From assembly GCF_014385065.1 (NCBI RefSeq), contig NZ_JACRTA010000003.1, forward strand, positions 310,001 to 374,000: DNA of 64,000 nucleotides, in the 5' to 3' direction. The number at the start of each line of letters is the position of its first letter. Position 1 is the first letter of the stretch. Below the pieces are notes generated by a model. It did no database searches. It was not told the DNA's origin and saw only the letters and a program-made list of their open reading frames with translations. Source of the DNA: Lentihominibacter hominis (GTDB lineage Bacteria; Bacillota; Clostridia; Peptostreptococcales; Anaerovoracaceae). Made by a program: the position numbers and the translations under genes. Positions 1 through 8,413 of this stretch are shown in pieces.

Positions 1-456
1 TACTGCTCCCGCCAAAAGTGAATAACTCCATCCAAGCGTTATGACAAAAAGTATATATCCAAACAGTCCGTATACAATAGAGGGAATTCCCTGAAGGGTC
101 TCTGTTGTAGTTCTTATGATCTTCACAAGCTTACTACCTCTCTTTGCATATTCCACAAGATATATCGCAGAAAAAATACCTATAGGCACTGCCATTAAAA
201 GAGACAAGGCAGTAATATATACCGTGCTGATTATTGCCGGCATCATGGACATATTATCAGTATTGAATTCCCATGCAAAAAGTTCAGGTTTTAAATGAAC
301 GACACCATTTACCAGTATATATAATATCAAAGAAAATAATATGCCTGCTGTCAATATAGCCGATATGACAACGAGTATCCGCATTATCAATGAACCCGGC
401 CTGTGTTTATATGTGAGCCAGAATTGTTCCCATGACCCCCGTTTTCTTCTTTTCAT
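1..456 (-). CDS. pstA: Phosphate ABC transporter permease PstA (partial)
   Basis: Inner-membrane permease half of the high-affinity phosphate importer PstSCAB. The reading frame starts with ATG at 456 (MKRRKRGSWEQFWLTYKHRP) and stays open to the window edge, so the C-terminal part is missing. Visible are a cytoplasmic basic N-terminus, a first membrane helix, a periplasmic loop, and the start of the permease core including the motif TTTETLQGIPSIVYGLFGY, which is typical of PstA/PstC coupling regions. The start codon shares its A with the pstC stop (TGATG), so translation is coupled to pstC. Identification is firm from sequence plus the pstS-pstC-pstA order; pstB and phoU would be expected beyond the edge. 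Confidence 0.95.
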   Translation of the reverse strand, partial: MKRRKRGSWEQFWLTYKHRPGSLIMRILVVISAILTAGILFSLILYILVNGVVHLKPELFAWEFNTDNMSMMPAIISTVYITALSLLMAVPIGIFSAIYLVEYAKRGSKLVKIIRTTTETLQGIPSIVYGLFGYILFVITLGWSYSLLAGAV

Positions 457-1304
457 CAGTCAGCCCTCCTCTTCAATGCTGTAAAGGAAAGATTTATTAT
501 CAAGATAAACACAAACAATACTACAGCAGTAGCTATGAGAGCTTCTCTGTGAAGACCTGAAGCATATCCCATCTCCAGTACTATATTTGCTGTCAGTGTT
601 CTGACTCCTGATGTTATTCCTTCCGGCATGATGGCCTGATTGCCGCAGACCATTACGACTGCCATGGTTTCTCCTATTGCCCTTCCTATTCCGAGAATTA
701 CTCCTGCCAGTATCCCCATTTTAGCGGCAGGAAGTACAGCACGGAACACACTGCGTTCCTTAGTGGCGCCGAGAGCTAAAGATCCTTCATAATAATATTC
801 AGGAACTGCTCTTATGTTTGATTCGGATACGCTTATTATCGTAGGCAAAATCATTATTCCCAAAAGAATGGAAGCCGTCAGAAGACATTTTCCGCTCCCC
901 CCTAATGAGCCCTGCACCATAGGAACTATTACCATCAATCCAAAAAATCCATATACGATGGAGGGAATTCCGGCAAGAAGATCCACAGCAGGTTTAAGTA
1001 TTCTGTAAAGACCCTTAGGGCAGTATCGCGCCATGAACACAGCACATAGCAGACCGATAGGAACTCCGATTATTATAGATCCTGCCGTCACATATATACT
1101 TCCTATAATCATAGGAAAAATTCCATACAATTCCTGATTTGGCTTCCATGAATTGCCAAGAAGGAAATCGGATATACCGATTTCCTTGATAGCTGGTACG
1201 CCACTTGCGAACAAGAATACACATATGAGTATTACTGCTATTATCGAAACACATGCTGCTATGAGAAATACCACCTTCATGATGCTTTCACTGTATTTTC
1301 GCAT
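456..1304 (-). CDS. pstC: Phosphate ABC transporter permease PstC
   Basis: Partner permease of PstA in the phosphate importer. 282 residues, slightly short but normal for Clostridia. An N-terminal helix (about residues 10-32) is followed by the MetI-like permease domain with the motif KPAVDLLAGIPSIVYGFFGL (about 104-123) and the cytoplasmic coupling loop around LGATKERSVFRAVLPAAKMG (about 178-197), which contacts the PstB ATPase. It lies 32 bp downstream of pstS and overlaps pstA by one base, so the three genes form one operon, probably induced under phosphate limitation through the promoter upstream of pstS. Confidence 0.96.
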   Translation of the reverse strand: MRKYSESIMKVVFLIAACVSIIAVILICVFLFASGVPAIKEIGISDFLLGNSWKPNQELYGIFPMIIGSIYVTAGSIIIGVPIGLLCAVFMARYCPKGLYRILKPAVDLLAGIPSIVYGFFGLMVIVPMVQGSLGGSGKCLLTASILLGIMILPTIISVSESNIRAVPEYYYEGSLALGATKERSVFRAVLPAAKMGILAGVILGIGRAIGETMAVVMVCGNQAIMPEGITSGVRTLTANIVLEMGYASGLHREALIATAVVLFVFILIINLSFTALKRRAD

Positions 1305-1336
1305 TTTCTGTACCTATTATTCTTTCTTACTTTATA

Positions 1337-2200
1337 CTATTTAACATCAGCCCAGTTTGTGATCTCTCCGGTGAATATCTTCATTATCTGCTCTGTAGTC
1401 AAATCCTCTACTGCGTTATCATTATTCACGATCACTGCTATACCATCAAGAGCAATCTCCTGACTTGTAAGACCTTCACTGGCTTCTTCATCCTCAAGAG
1501 CTCTTGAAGCCATACCGATATCACATACACCTTCTAAAGTACTCTGTATTCCGGCGCCTGATCCTGTCTGCTGAATCTCAATGGTAACATCACTGTTAAG
1601 CTCTTTATACTTATCAGCAAGAACTTCCATTACCGGAGATACAGAAGTAGATCCGGCTAATGTTATGGTTCCTTTAAGTCCGCTTGCTTTGTAGTTTTCT
1701 GCAGAATCATTAGCCATTATATAACCTTCTTCTTCAACAATTTTCTGTCCGTCGGAACTCATGATAAATTTTATAAAATCCTGAGGAAGCTCTCCAAGAT
1801 CACTTTTAGTTACGATATTGAAAGGTCTCTGAAGTTTATAATCCCCACTTTTTACATTGTCCACTGTAGCCTCTACACCGTCAACTTTTACAGCTTTAAC
1901 CGAATCATCCAGCGAACCGAGGGATATATAACCGATAGCTGCATCATTTCCGGCTACCGACTGGGTAACTACCGATGTGCTGTTGGATATTTCTGCTGTA
2001 TCTACAGTTTTGTCAACATCATCCTGCAGAATTCCCGTCAACTCCGTGAAAGCATCTCTCGTTCCGGAACCTTCTTCACGAGAAATCACCGTGATGTCTT
2101 TGTCTCCTGACTCGTTGCCACCTCCGCAGCTTGCCAGTGAAAAAATCATAACTGCTGATAAACTTAACGTAAGGATTTTAGCTAATCTGCTTTTTTTCAT
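1337..2200 (-). CDS. pstS: Phosphate-binding lipoprotein PstS, circularly permuted
   Basis: Extracytoplasmic receptor that hands phosphate to PstC/PstA. Residues 1-25 are a lipoprotein signal with lipobox LASC, Cys25 being the lipidated residue. The mature part has all the usual PstS phosphate-binding segments, but in swapped order. The segment that normally forms the second half (VISREEGSGTRDAF, residues 38-51, to EEEGY, residue 160) comes first. The normally N-terminal half (AGSTSVSP 182-189, GSGAG 213-217, DIGMASR 227-233, IFTGEITNW 275-283) comes last. The protein ends at WADVK, exactly where a standard PstS would run into DITVISREEG. Length (287 residues) is normal, so this is a permutation, not a truncation. 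From memory similar permuted proteins occur in other gut Clostridia, but I cannot verify that here. Confidence 0.93.
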   Translation of the reverse strand: MKKSRLAKILTLSLSAVMIFSLASCGGGNESGDKDITVISREEGSGTRDAFTELTGILQDDVDKTVDTAEISNSTSVVTQSVAGNDAAIGYISLGSLDDSVKAVKVDGVEATVDNVKSGDYKLQRPFNIVTKSDLGELPQDFIKFIMSSDGQKIVEEEGYIMANDSAENYKASGLKGTITLAGSTSVSPVMEVLADKYKELNSDVTIEIQQTGSGAGIQSTLEGVCDIGMASRALEDEEASEGLTSQEIALDGIAVIVNNDNAVEDLTTEQIMKIFTGEITNWADVK

Positions 2201-2266
2201 TTTTTACATCTCCTTCATTTCTTGATTTGATTATGTACTTTTATTTTTCTCTTTTGTACGTTTTGT

Positions 2267-2321
2267 ATTATAGATTCTCAATGTTAAATACAAAATCTTA
2301 TCTACGTTAAATCTATGTAAA
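2267..2321 (-). promoter_or_regulatory. pstS promoter with Pho-box-like direct repeats
   Basis: Read on the minus strand, a TATAAT -10 box (2267-2272) is preceded by three copies of an 11-bp element related to TTTACATAGAT: 2311-2321, 2300-2310 and 2278-2288. The three copies fall on a strict 11-bp period with one slot (2289-2299) not matching. There is no good -35 hexamer at 17 bp, which fits an activator-dependent promoter. Bacillus PhoP binds TT(A/T)ACA repeats at about this period and position upstream of the -10 box, so control by a PhoP-type regulator is the likely reading. The regulator itself is not in the window. Confidence 0.65.
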
Positions 2322-2375
2322 ATGTTTTACAATTATCATGAGGACAAATCAGAAATATTAAAAGAAATATTTTTT

Positions 2376-2407
2376 TATATAAAAAACCGGGCAATTACTG
2401 CCCGGTC
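2376..2407 (-). terminator. Intrinsic terminator of nadE
   Basis: Perfect 8-bp stem (2386-2393 with 2399-2406) with a 5-base loop, followed on the minus strand by a run of six T. It sits just after the nadE stop codon. Confidence 0.9.
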
Positions 2408-2428
2408 ATTAAATTATAACACGATATT

Positions 2429-3169
2429 CTATTTTTCCGGTTTATATTGAAATGTCGGCATCGGCTGCAGCTTAAAAAGATTCATTGTATGCATGCGATC
2501 TATTTTTTCTTTAATTTCTTTATCCTCGCACACACCTTCTCTTATATATTTATCTAATACTTCATAGGTAAATCCCAGATTGTCTTCATCTGTTAGTCCG
2601 CAAAGACCGTCAATAGGCACTTTATCTACAAATATAGAAGGAAGTCCAAGTGCTCTTCCCACTGCTTTTACTTCCTGTACTGTCAACATTGATAAAGCGC
2701 TGAAATCTCCTGCCATATCACCAAATTTAGTTGAATATCCCACCCAGTCTTCTGAAAGGTTACAGGTATTGGCTACTCTTCCATTAACACTCTGCGATAC
2801 GGCATACAGAACTGACATTCTCAGTCTCGGAGGAAGATTAACTTTTGCCTGACCTTCAAATCTTTCAAAATTTTTTTCAAGCTGACTTACCACTCCTATA
2901 TATGCATCCTTAATATTTATCACGATACTTTCAATACCAAGATGCTCCGCCAGTTTATGTGAAACATCAATATCAAACTGTTCTCCATTAGGCATCATCA
3001 CTCCAAGAACTCTATCTTTTCCTAAAGCTTCCGTACACAGTGCGGCAACTACAGAACTATCCTTTCCGCCGGAAAGCCCTATTACTGCTTTACATCCCTT
3101 GCCGTTTTCTTCAAACCAATCCCTGATCCACTCAACGATCTCATTCTTTGTCTTTTCCGCATTAAACAT
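2429..3169 (-). CDS. nadE: NH3-dependent NAD synthetase
   Basis: Last step of NAD synthesis: ATP-dependent amidation of nicotinic acid adenine dinucleotide. The N-type ATP pyrophosphatase loop SGGKDSSVV (residues 34-42) is present, followed by the family segments RLRMSVLYAVSQ, NTCNLSEDWVGYSTKFGD and the C-terminal PTFQYKP end. At 246 residues it is the short ammonia-using form without a glutaminase domain. The gene is monocistronic, ended by its own terminator, and is divergent from the GNAT gene across a 62-bp gap. The NAD kinase gene lies 5 kb away on the other strand. Confidence 0.96.
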   Translation of the reverse strand: MFNAEKTKNEIVEWIRDWFEENGKGCKAVIGLSGGKDSSVVAALCTEALGKDRVLGVMMPNGEQFDIDVSHKLAEHLGIESIVINIKDAYIGVVSQLEKNFERFEGQAKVNLPPRLRMSVLYAVSQSVNGRVANTCNLSEDWVGYSTKFGDMAGDFSALSMLTVQEVKAVGRALGLPSIFVDKVPIDGLCGLTDEDNLGFTYEVLDKYIREGVCEDKEIKEKIDRMHTMNLFKLQPMPTFQYKPEK

Positions 3170-3231
3170 ATTACATTCTACCTTTCCGATTTTTACTTGA
3201 ATCTATCTGACGATGATGTTATCATTTATTC

Positions 3232-3882
3232 ATGAAAACTACGATTAATATACCACAACTTTATAAAATAAAACAATCCGATAAGGAAAAACTTATCAGA
3301 ACATATTTAGATGCCTTTGATCAGTATCCTAAATTAATGAATGCTTTTACCGAAAAAGATAAGCGTATGCTGGCTCTCGAAGCTACATTAAGATATTACA
3401 CCGCTTTTGATTTGAAGTACGGTGCAGGATACAGCCTCGATGAAAATGTCAACGAAGCTGTTATGCTGATACATTCTGACGATATGGAATGTACGTTTTT
3501 CAAGCATCTGATGGCCGGAAGTTACAGCCGTTCATACAGAAAAATCATGAACAAACTTACAAGAGCCGAAAGACAGGTAAGAATAGACCTTTTCAACGAG
3601 CTTGAACGTCTTGAAAAAGATATCAACCTTCCGGAACCTCATATATATGTTGATTTTCTTGGGGTATCCAAAGATTATCAGCATCAGGGCCGAGGAAAAA
3701 AACTCATGGCCTGCATATGCAGGTATGCCGACAGCCTGAAACTCCCTCTCATGCTGTTTACCAATACGGCAGATGATGTGAAATTCTACCAAAATCTCGG
3801 ATTCAATATCACAGGCGAAACATCCTCTGAAAAATTTGGTTTTGTCAATACGTATTTGACATATGGATCAGAAGATAAATAA
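3232..3882 (+). CDS. GNAT-family N-acetyltransferase
   Basis: 216 residues. The C-terminal half has the GNAT acetyl-CoA binding pattern: a beta strand (HIYVDFLGVSKDYQHQGRGK, about 133-152) with the pyrophosphate-binding Q-x-x-G-x-G segment QHQGRGKKL, followed by LMLFTNTADDVKFYQNLGF near the end. The N-terminal half is the variable acceptor-binding part and gives no substrate clue. Overall layout resembles the family of uncharacterised acetyltransferases with a long N-terminus found in many Firmicutes. Substrate unknown. Ends in its own terminator. Confidence 0.85.
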   Translation: MKTTINIPQLYKIKQSDKEKLIRTYLDAFDQYPKLMNAFTEKDKRMLALEATLRYYTAFDLKYGAGYSLDENVNEAVMLIHSDDMECTFFKHLMAGSYSRSYRKIMNKLTRAERQVRIDLFNELERLEKDINLPEPHIYVDFLGVSKDYQHQGRGKKLMACICRYADSLKLPLMLFTNTADDVKFYQNLGFNITGETSSEKFGFVNTYLTYGSEDK

Positions 3883-3924
3883 GAAAATCCCGGCCGTACC
3901 GATTTTATATTACATGAACTATTT

Positions 3925-3958
3925 AGTCTTATGGATAATATTGTCCGTAAGACTTTTT
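3925..3958 (+). terminator. Intrinsic terminator of the GNAT gene
   Basis: Stem of 11 bp with one G-U pair (3925-3935 with 3944-3954), followed by five T. It ends right at the 3' end of the convergent metallo-hydrolase gene. Confidence 0.8.
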
Positions 3959-3959
3959 A

Positions 3960-4901
3960 TTATAATACTTTCAAGAAAGCTTTGATAATAGCTTTGGAAT
4001 TTATTATGTAAGCTTCTATAGGCTGCACCTGTTTTAAAGCCGAATCCCAATATTTTTCTATATATTGATTAACCATTTTGTTTTCGTCAAGCCCTTCGGC
4101 CTTCATCTGTTTCACAAAATCAAGCTTCTCTTGGCAAGCTTCTTCAAACATTTCCCAGTATTTATCATTAAAACTTTTAGGAAGCATTCCAAAATGAGGG
4201 AGGCACAAATACTCCGCCCTATAATCCATACATTTTTTCATAGAAATCATTGAATCGCCGTAATCTTTTAATATTGGTGTATGAACATATTCCGCCCGTT
4301 CAAGCATGCCGGTACTCTCACTTGTAAAAAGAAGCCTGTAAGGCTCCAGTCCGTAACTCATGGAACAGTCGGTATGTCCTTTAGTTTCAATCGCAATAAT
4401 ACGTTCCTTTCCTAAAGATATGGAATCACCTTCCTTTAAAACCAAATCCACAGCCAAGCCTTCAATAGTGATATCTCCTTTATCATCAGGAGCATAAAGA
4501 TCTCTGGCTGCGGTACCAAGTTCTTTTATCAGATTTCTTGCATTTGGCCTTTTAAGGATTTCACAGCAATGATGGCTTGCACAGACGATAACTTCGGGAA
4601 ACTCATCCTTTACATAAGGAAGCGCACCTATATGATCATAATGAGAATGACTGAGAATTACAAAATCGAGTTTTTCACGTCCGCGGATTTTAAGCTCCTT
4701 CTTTAGATTGGCAGTCATACTTTTACCACAGTAAGCCATACCGCAGTCTAAAAGAGCTGTCTTTTCACTCCCCATTATCAGCAAAGCTTCGCCTCCATTT
4801 CCTGCCGTAACCCTACATATATCGGCAGGAAAACGAAATCTGTCAAAATCATCTCCGAATATATTAAATACATCATCGGTAATCATAACATTTTTTGACA
4901 T
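3960..4901 (-). CDS. Metallo-beta-lactamase fold hydrolase
   Basis: 313 residues. The metal-binding signature HSHYDH (in LSHSHYDHIGALPYV, about 104-118) and later conserved His residues (SHHC after the first strand pair, KGHTDCSMSY, LPHFG) define an MBL-fold enzyme with a probable two-metal site. The N-terminal half is the catalytic domain; the last 80 residues are helical. It lies 15 bp after the acidic protein gene and in line with murI, so it probably belongs to the murI operon. Substrate cannot be told from sequence; glyoxalase II-like or another small-ester/thioester hydrolase is possible. Confidence 0.82.
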   Translation of the reverse strand: MSKNVMITDDVFNIFGDDFDRFRFPADICRVTAGNGGEALLIMGSEKTALLDCGMAYCGKSMTANLKKELKIRGREKLDFVILSHSHYDHIGALPYVKDEFPEVIVCASHHCCEILKRPNARNLIKELGTAARDLYAPDDKGDITIEGLAVDLVLKEGDSISLGKERIIAIETKGHTDCSMSYGLEPYRLLFTSESTGMLERAEYVHTPILKDYGDSMISMKKCMDYRAEYLCLPHFGMLPKSFNDKYWEMFEEACQEKLDFVKQMKAEGLDENKMVNQYIEKYWDSALKQVQPIEAYIINSKAIIKAFLKVL

Positions 4902-4916
4902 AACTAAATCAGCTCC

Positions 4917-5519
4917 TTATACATAAGGCTCAAGACCCTCATCACCCGGCTCACCGTCCTCGGGAGAAAAAACGATGGTCCCATCGTTTTCATCTTCAGT
5001 CTTTGCCAGATCGGAAAAAGATACCGTATAATCATCCAGCTGATAATCAAGAGCCTTTTCAAAATCATATCGGTACTTCTCCCCTCCCAATTTTTCTACA
5101 CGGGAAGCAGTAATGGCATCTCTCACCGTATGGTACAAAACAGCTCCTCCATCTTCCGGTTTAAGCTGTACTTCCGATTCACGGGAATACCAGTTGCTGA
5201 ATTTATGGAACTCCTCGGCAAACCTTCTCAGATCAGTATCATCCTCCATATTGGATATCATACCGGTAAGGCTGAGTTTTATCTGATGAAGCAGCGAAAA
5301 TATTTCCCCTGAATCCTCAGGCAGCCCCTCCAGAATATCCTCAAAATAATCATTGAGAAGCTCTTCTATCATTGTTTTGTCAGCCCTGTCAAAAAGCTGA
5401 TACATAGCCTCAGGCTCAATATAATCTTCACTTTCAATCATATCAGCCATAGCCTCAAAATACTCGAAATCTCTTCCATCCTCTAAATCAAGGTATTCTA
5501 ACAATTCATCAAAATTCAT
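4917..5519 (-). CDS. Hypothetical acidic protein downstream of murI
   Basis: 200 residues, not recognised. Strongly acidic throughout with clusters such as YLDLEDGRDFEYFEAM near the N-terminus and a Glu/Asp/Gly-rich tail (SPEDGEPGDEGLEPYV). Predicted mostly helical, no signal peptide, no membrane segment, no cysteine cluster. It overlaps the murI stop by 4 bp, which implies translational coupling, and is followed by the MBL-fold gene. A soluble cytoplasmic protein is the only safe statement. Confidence 0.75.
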   Translation of the reverse strand: MNFDELLEYLDLEDGRDFEYFEAMADMIESEDYIEPEAMYQLFDRADKTMIEELLNDYFEDILEGLPEDSGEIFSLLHQIKLSLTGMISNMEDDTDLRRFAEEFHKFSNWYSRESEVQLKPEDGGAVLYHTVRDAITASRVEKLGGEKYRYDFEKALDYQLDDYTVSFSDLAKTEDENDGTIVFSPEDGEPGDEGLEPYV

Positions 5520-6349
5520 ATAATCTGTTCTCCGTTTTCAAGATCAAAATTTAAAAACTTTACATTTGCTGTTTCTCTTTCACCTTCAAATATGTGATCT
5601 ATCATATTTATAAAGTTTTCCGAAAGATCGCTGGCATAAAACACATTTTCAAAAGCAGAATCTGCGGCAAGCATATCTTTTTCCGCCAATATACGCTTTA
5701 TGTTATCCGCCATGATGCTGGATGGATTTATTATGTGCAGCTTTGGGTAAATTCTTTCGATATTTTTGCTTATAAGCGGATAATGAGTACAGCCCAGTAT
5801 TAATGTATCGATGTTATTTTTTCTTATGAAATCATCCATATAATATTCTATAGTAAGATCCATAATAGGATTTTGGATTATACCCTCTTCTATAAGAGGA
5901 ACAAAAGCCGGACATGCAGTTTCAAAAATATTCAGGCTTTTGTTATATCGTTTTATATGCTTCTCATACTCTCTGCTGGATATGGTAACTTTCGTACCTA
6001 TTATTCCAATATTATTTTGCTGAGTACACACTTGAGCCACATTTTGAGCTGCAGGGTCTATGATTCCCAGTATTGGAATCTGCGGGAATCTTTCCTGAAG
6101 TTCATCTACACACGTAGCACTGACAGTATTGCATGCAATCACAATCATTTTCACATTGCTTTTGACCAGAAAATCAGCAATCTCCATAGAAAAATTCTTT
6201 ATAGTACTGGCGGCCTTTGAACCATAAGGAGTCCTTGCGGTGTCTCCAAAATATATTATTTTTTCATCAGGCAGTTTCTTCATCAAAGGAGTTATACATG
6301 TAAGCCCTCCTAAACCTGAATCAAAAAAACCTATGGGTCTATTGTCCAT
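5516..6349 (-). CDS. murI: Glutamate racemase
   Basis: Makes D-glutamate for peptidoglycan. 277 residues, normal length. Signature segments are GFFDSGLGGLT near the N-terminus, YFGDTARTPYGSK, the first catalytic cysteine in IACNTVSA and the second in LGCTHYPL. Asp and Ser of FDSG complete the cofactor-independent racemase site. First gene of a three-gene minus-strand unit (murI, acidic protein, MBL-fold hydrolase). The start is supported by AAGGA about 10 bp upstream of the ATG. Confidence 0.96.
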   Translation of the reverse strand: MDNRPIGFFDSGLGGLTCITPLMKKLPDEKIIYFGDTARTPYGSKAASTIKNFSMEIADFLVKSNVKMIVIACNTVSATCVDELQERFPQIPILGIIDPAAQNVAQVCTQQNNIGIIGTKVTISSREYEKHIKRYNKSLNIFETACPAFVPLIEEGIIQNPIMDLTIEYYMDDFIRKNNIDTLILGCTHYPLISKNIERIYPKLHIINPSSIMADNIKRILAEKDMLAADSAFENVFYASDLSENFINMIDHIFEGERETANVKFLNFDLENGEQII

Positions 6350-6454
6350 TACGGTAATAATCCTTTCATATTTATGGTATAATGGACGAAAAATATCACA
6401 AAAATAACAAAGTCGGCTTTGCTGATTTTAATTTAAGAATCTCCTTTGCCGGCC

Positions 6455-6488
6455 ATGTGGGAAATAGTGAAAACAATATTTCCTACAT
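6455..6488. repeat. Inverted repeat in the murI-pepF intergenic region
   Basis: 12-bp arms (6455-6466 and 6477-6488) with one mismatch around a 10-base spacer. It has no T-tract on either strand, so it is not a standard terminator. It lies in the 221-bp gap between the divergent murI and pepF genes, about 80-115 bp upstream of the pepF start, and could be an operator or an mRNA hairpin. A TATAAT at 6378-6383 has no convincing -35 partner. I see no other feature in this gap. Confidence 0.45.
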
Positions 6489-6570
6489 AATAAGAAACGT
6501 CCATGTTATAATCATATCGGTTTATTATATAATATTACGATTATAAAGTAAATTATTACGGAGGGAAAAA

Positions 6571-8373
6571 ATGAATTCAAAAGAATTGAAAACCAGAGAG
6601 CAAATAGATAAAAAATACAAATGGAATATCGAAGCTATGATTTGTGATGAATCATCTGTAAACAGCGATTTAGATTCCATAAAAGACCGCGCAGAAAAAT
6701 ATGCGGCAGACTACTCAGGAAGACTTGCAGAAAATGCCGAAACTCTTTTGGCTGCATACACAGAACGTGATCTCATATGGAGAGACCTTGAAAAAATATT
6801 CGTTTATGCCAGAATGAGACGTGATGAAAATAATGCAGAGAGTAAATATCAGGCGATGACAAGCAAATGCAGTACTGTTATTGCAGCTGTGTCCTCTTCC
6901 ATGTCTTTTTTTACTCCCGAACTGCTTTCAGCTTCAGATAAAACTATATTAGATTTCATAAAAAAGGAACCTGGACTCAAAGAATATGAATTTGCCATAA
7001 AGGATACACTTCGTCAGAAAGCTCATATATTATCGGAAGAAGAAGAAAACATTCTCGCACAAATGAGTGAAGTCACAGGCGCTACCAACGATATCTTCAC
7101 TATGCTTAACAACGCAGATATAAAATTCGGTTCCATAATTGATGAAGACGGTGACAAAATTCAGGTTACTCATGGCAACTATATTAAATTTATGGAAAGT
7201 CACAACAGAAATGTCAGGAAAGCTGCATATGATTCAATGTACACATCATATAAAGACCTCGTAAATACTATCGCATCCTGCTACAGCTATAATACCAAGA
7301 CAGATGTGATAGGCTCCAGAATAAGAAAATTTGACTCTGCAAGAGCGGCAGCTCTTTCAGGAGATAATATACCTGCAAACGTATATGATAATCTTATTTC
7401 TGTAGTTAATGAAAATCTTCCGGTCATGCACAGATATGTACAGCTGCGAAAAAAAATGCTGGGATTGGATAAAATGTACATGTATGATATGTATGTACCT
7501 CTCATAGAACTTCCAAATAAAACAGTTCCTTATGAAGAAGCTCTTGATATTATGCGTGCGGGACTGTCCCCTCTCGGCTCTGAATATATAGAAAAAATGA
7601 ACGAAGGTATATCTCAGGGATGGATAGATGTTTATGAAAACAAAGGAAAGACAAGCGGAGCATATAGTTTCGGAAGTTATGACAGCTATCCTTATATACT
7701 TTTGAATTATACCGATACTCTTAAAGATGTGTTTACAATAGTTCATGAAATGGGACACTCTATGCACTCAAGATATACAAGAGACAACCAACCTTATATA
7801 TACGGAAGTCACTCAATATTCACTGCCGAAGTTGCATCTACAGTTAACGAATCTCTGTTGATGCAGTATCTGCTCAATAAAGAAACAGATACAGAAATGA
7901 GAAAATATCTTCTTAATCTTCACTTAGAAGAATTCAGAACTACCCTTTTCAGACAAACCATGTTCGCCGAATTTGAAGATATTACTCACAAAACTATAGA
8001 AAACGGGCAAGTCCTCACTGCTGAAAGAATGTGCGAACAGTATGAGGCTCTCAATGCAAAATACTATGGAGACGCTGTCGAAAAAGATGATACAATAAAA
8101 TACGAATGGGCCCGAATACCTCATTTTTATAATGCTTTTTACGTCTATAAATACGCTACAGGTTATTCTGCTGCTACAGCTATCTCTGATAAAATTCTTA
8201 CAGAAGGCGAACCTGCCAGAAAAGCTTATATAGAATTCCTGAAAACCGGAGAATCGGATTATCCTATTGAACTGTTAAAAATAGCAGGCGTCGATATGAG
8301 TACTCCGGCACCTATAGAAAAAGCTATGAATACTTTTAAGAATCTTCTTGATGAGTTTGAAAAATTAGTTTAA
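6571..8373 (+). CDS. pepF: Oligoendopeptidase F (M3 metallopeptidase)
   Basis: Cytoplasmic zinc peptidase that trims oligopeptides. 600 residues, the usual PepF length. The zinc motif HEMGH (in IVHEMGHSMHSRY, about 391-403) and the downstream Glu (FTAEVASTVNE) are present, as is the substrate-binding region around PHFYNAFYVYKYATGYSAA (about 514-532). Strong ribosome-binding site GGAGGG 5 bp upstream of the ATG. Followed after 40 bp by nadK, possibly cotranscribed with it. Confidence 0.96.
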   Translation: MNSKELKTREQIDKKYKWNIEAMICDESSVNSDLDSIKDRAEKYAADYSGRLAENAETLLAAYTERDLIWRDLEKIFVYARMRRDENNAESKYQAMTSKCSTVIAAVSSSMSFFTPELLSASDKTILDFIKKEPGLKEYEFAIKDTLRQKAHILSEEEENILAQMSEVTGATNDIFTMLNNADIKFGSIIDEDGDKIQVTHGNYIKFMESHNRNVRKAAYDSMYTSYKDLVNTIASCYSYNTKTDVIGSRIRKFDSARAAALSGDNIPANVYDNLISVVNENLPVMHRYVQLRKKMLGLDKMYMYDMYVPLIELPNKTVPYEEALDIMRAGLSPLGSEYIEKMNEGISQGWIDVYENKGKTSGAYSFGSYDSYPYILLNYTDTLKDVFTIVHEMGHSMHSRYTRDNQPYIYGSHSIFTAEVASTVNESLLMQYLLNKETDTEMRKYLLNLHLEEFRTTLFRQTMFAEFEDITHKTIENGQVLTAERMCEQYEALNAKYYGDAVEKDDTIKYEWARIPHFYNAFYVYKYATGYSAATAISDKILTEGEPARKAYIEFLKTGESDYPIELLKIAGVDMSTPAPIEKAMNTFKNLLDEFEKLV

Positions 8374-8413
8374 CGTTTTATTTAATCGATTAAAAACATA
8401 TCGGGAGAAAAAT

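Noticed and set aside
6382-6543. Possible small ORF of about 50 codons (MDEKYHKNNKVGF...) upstream of pepF
   Set aside because: No ribosome-binding site, its ATG lies inside a TATAAT sequence, and the end is only hydrophobic Ile/Tyr repeats; probably chance.
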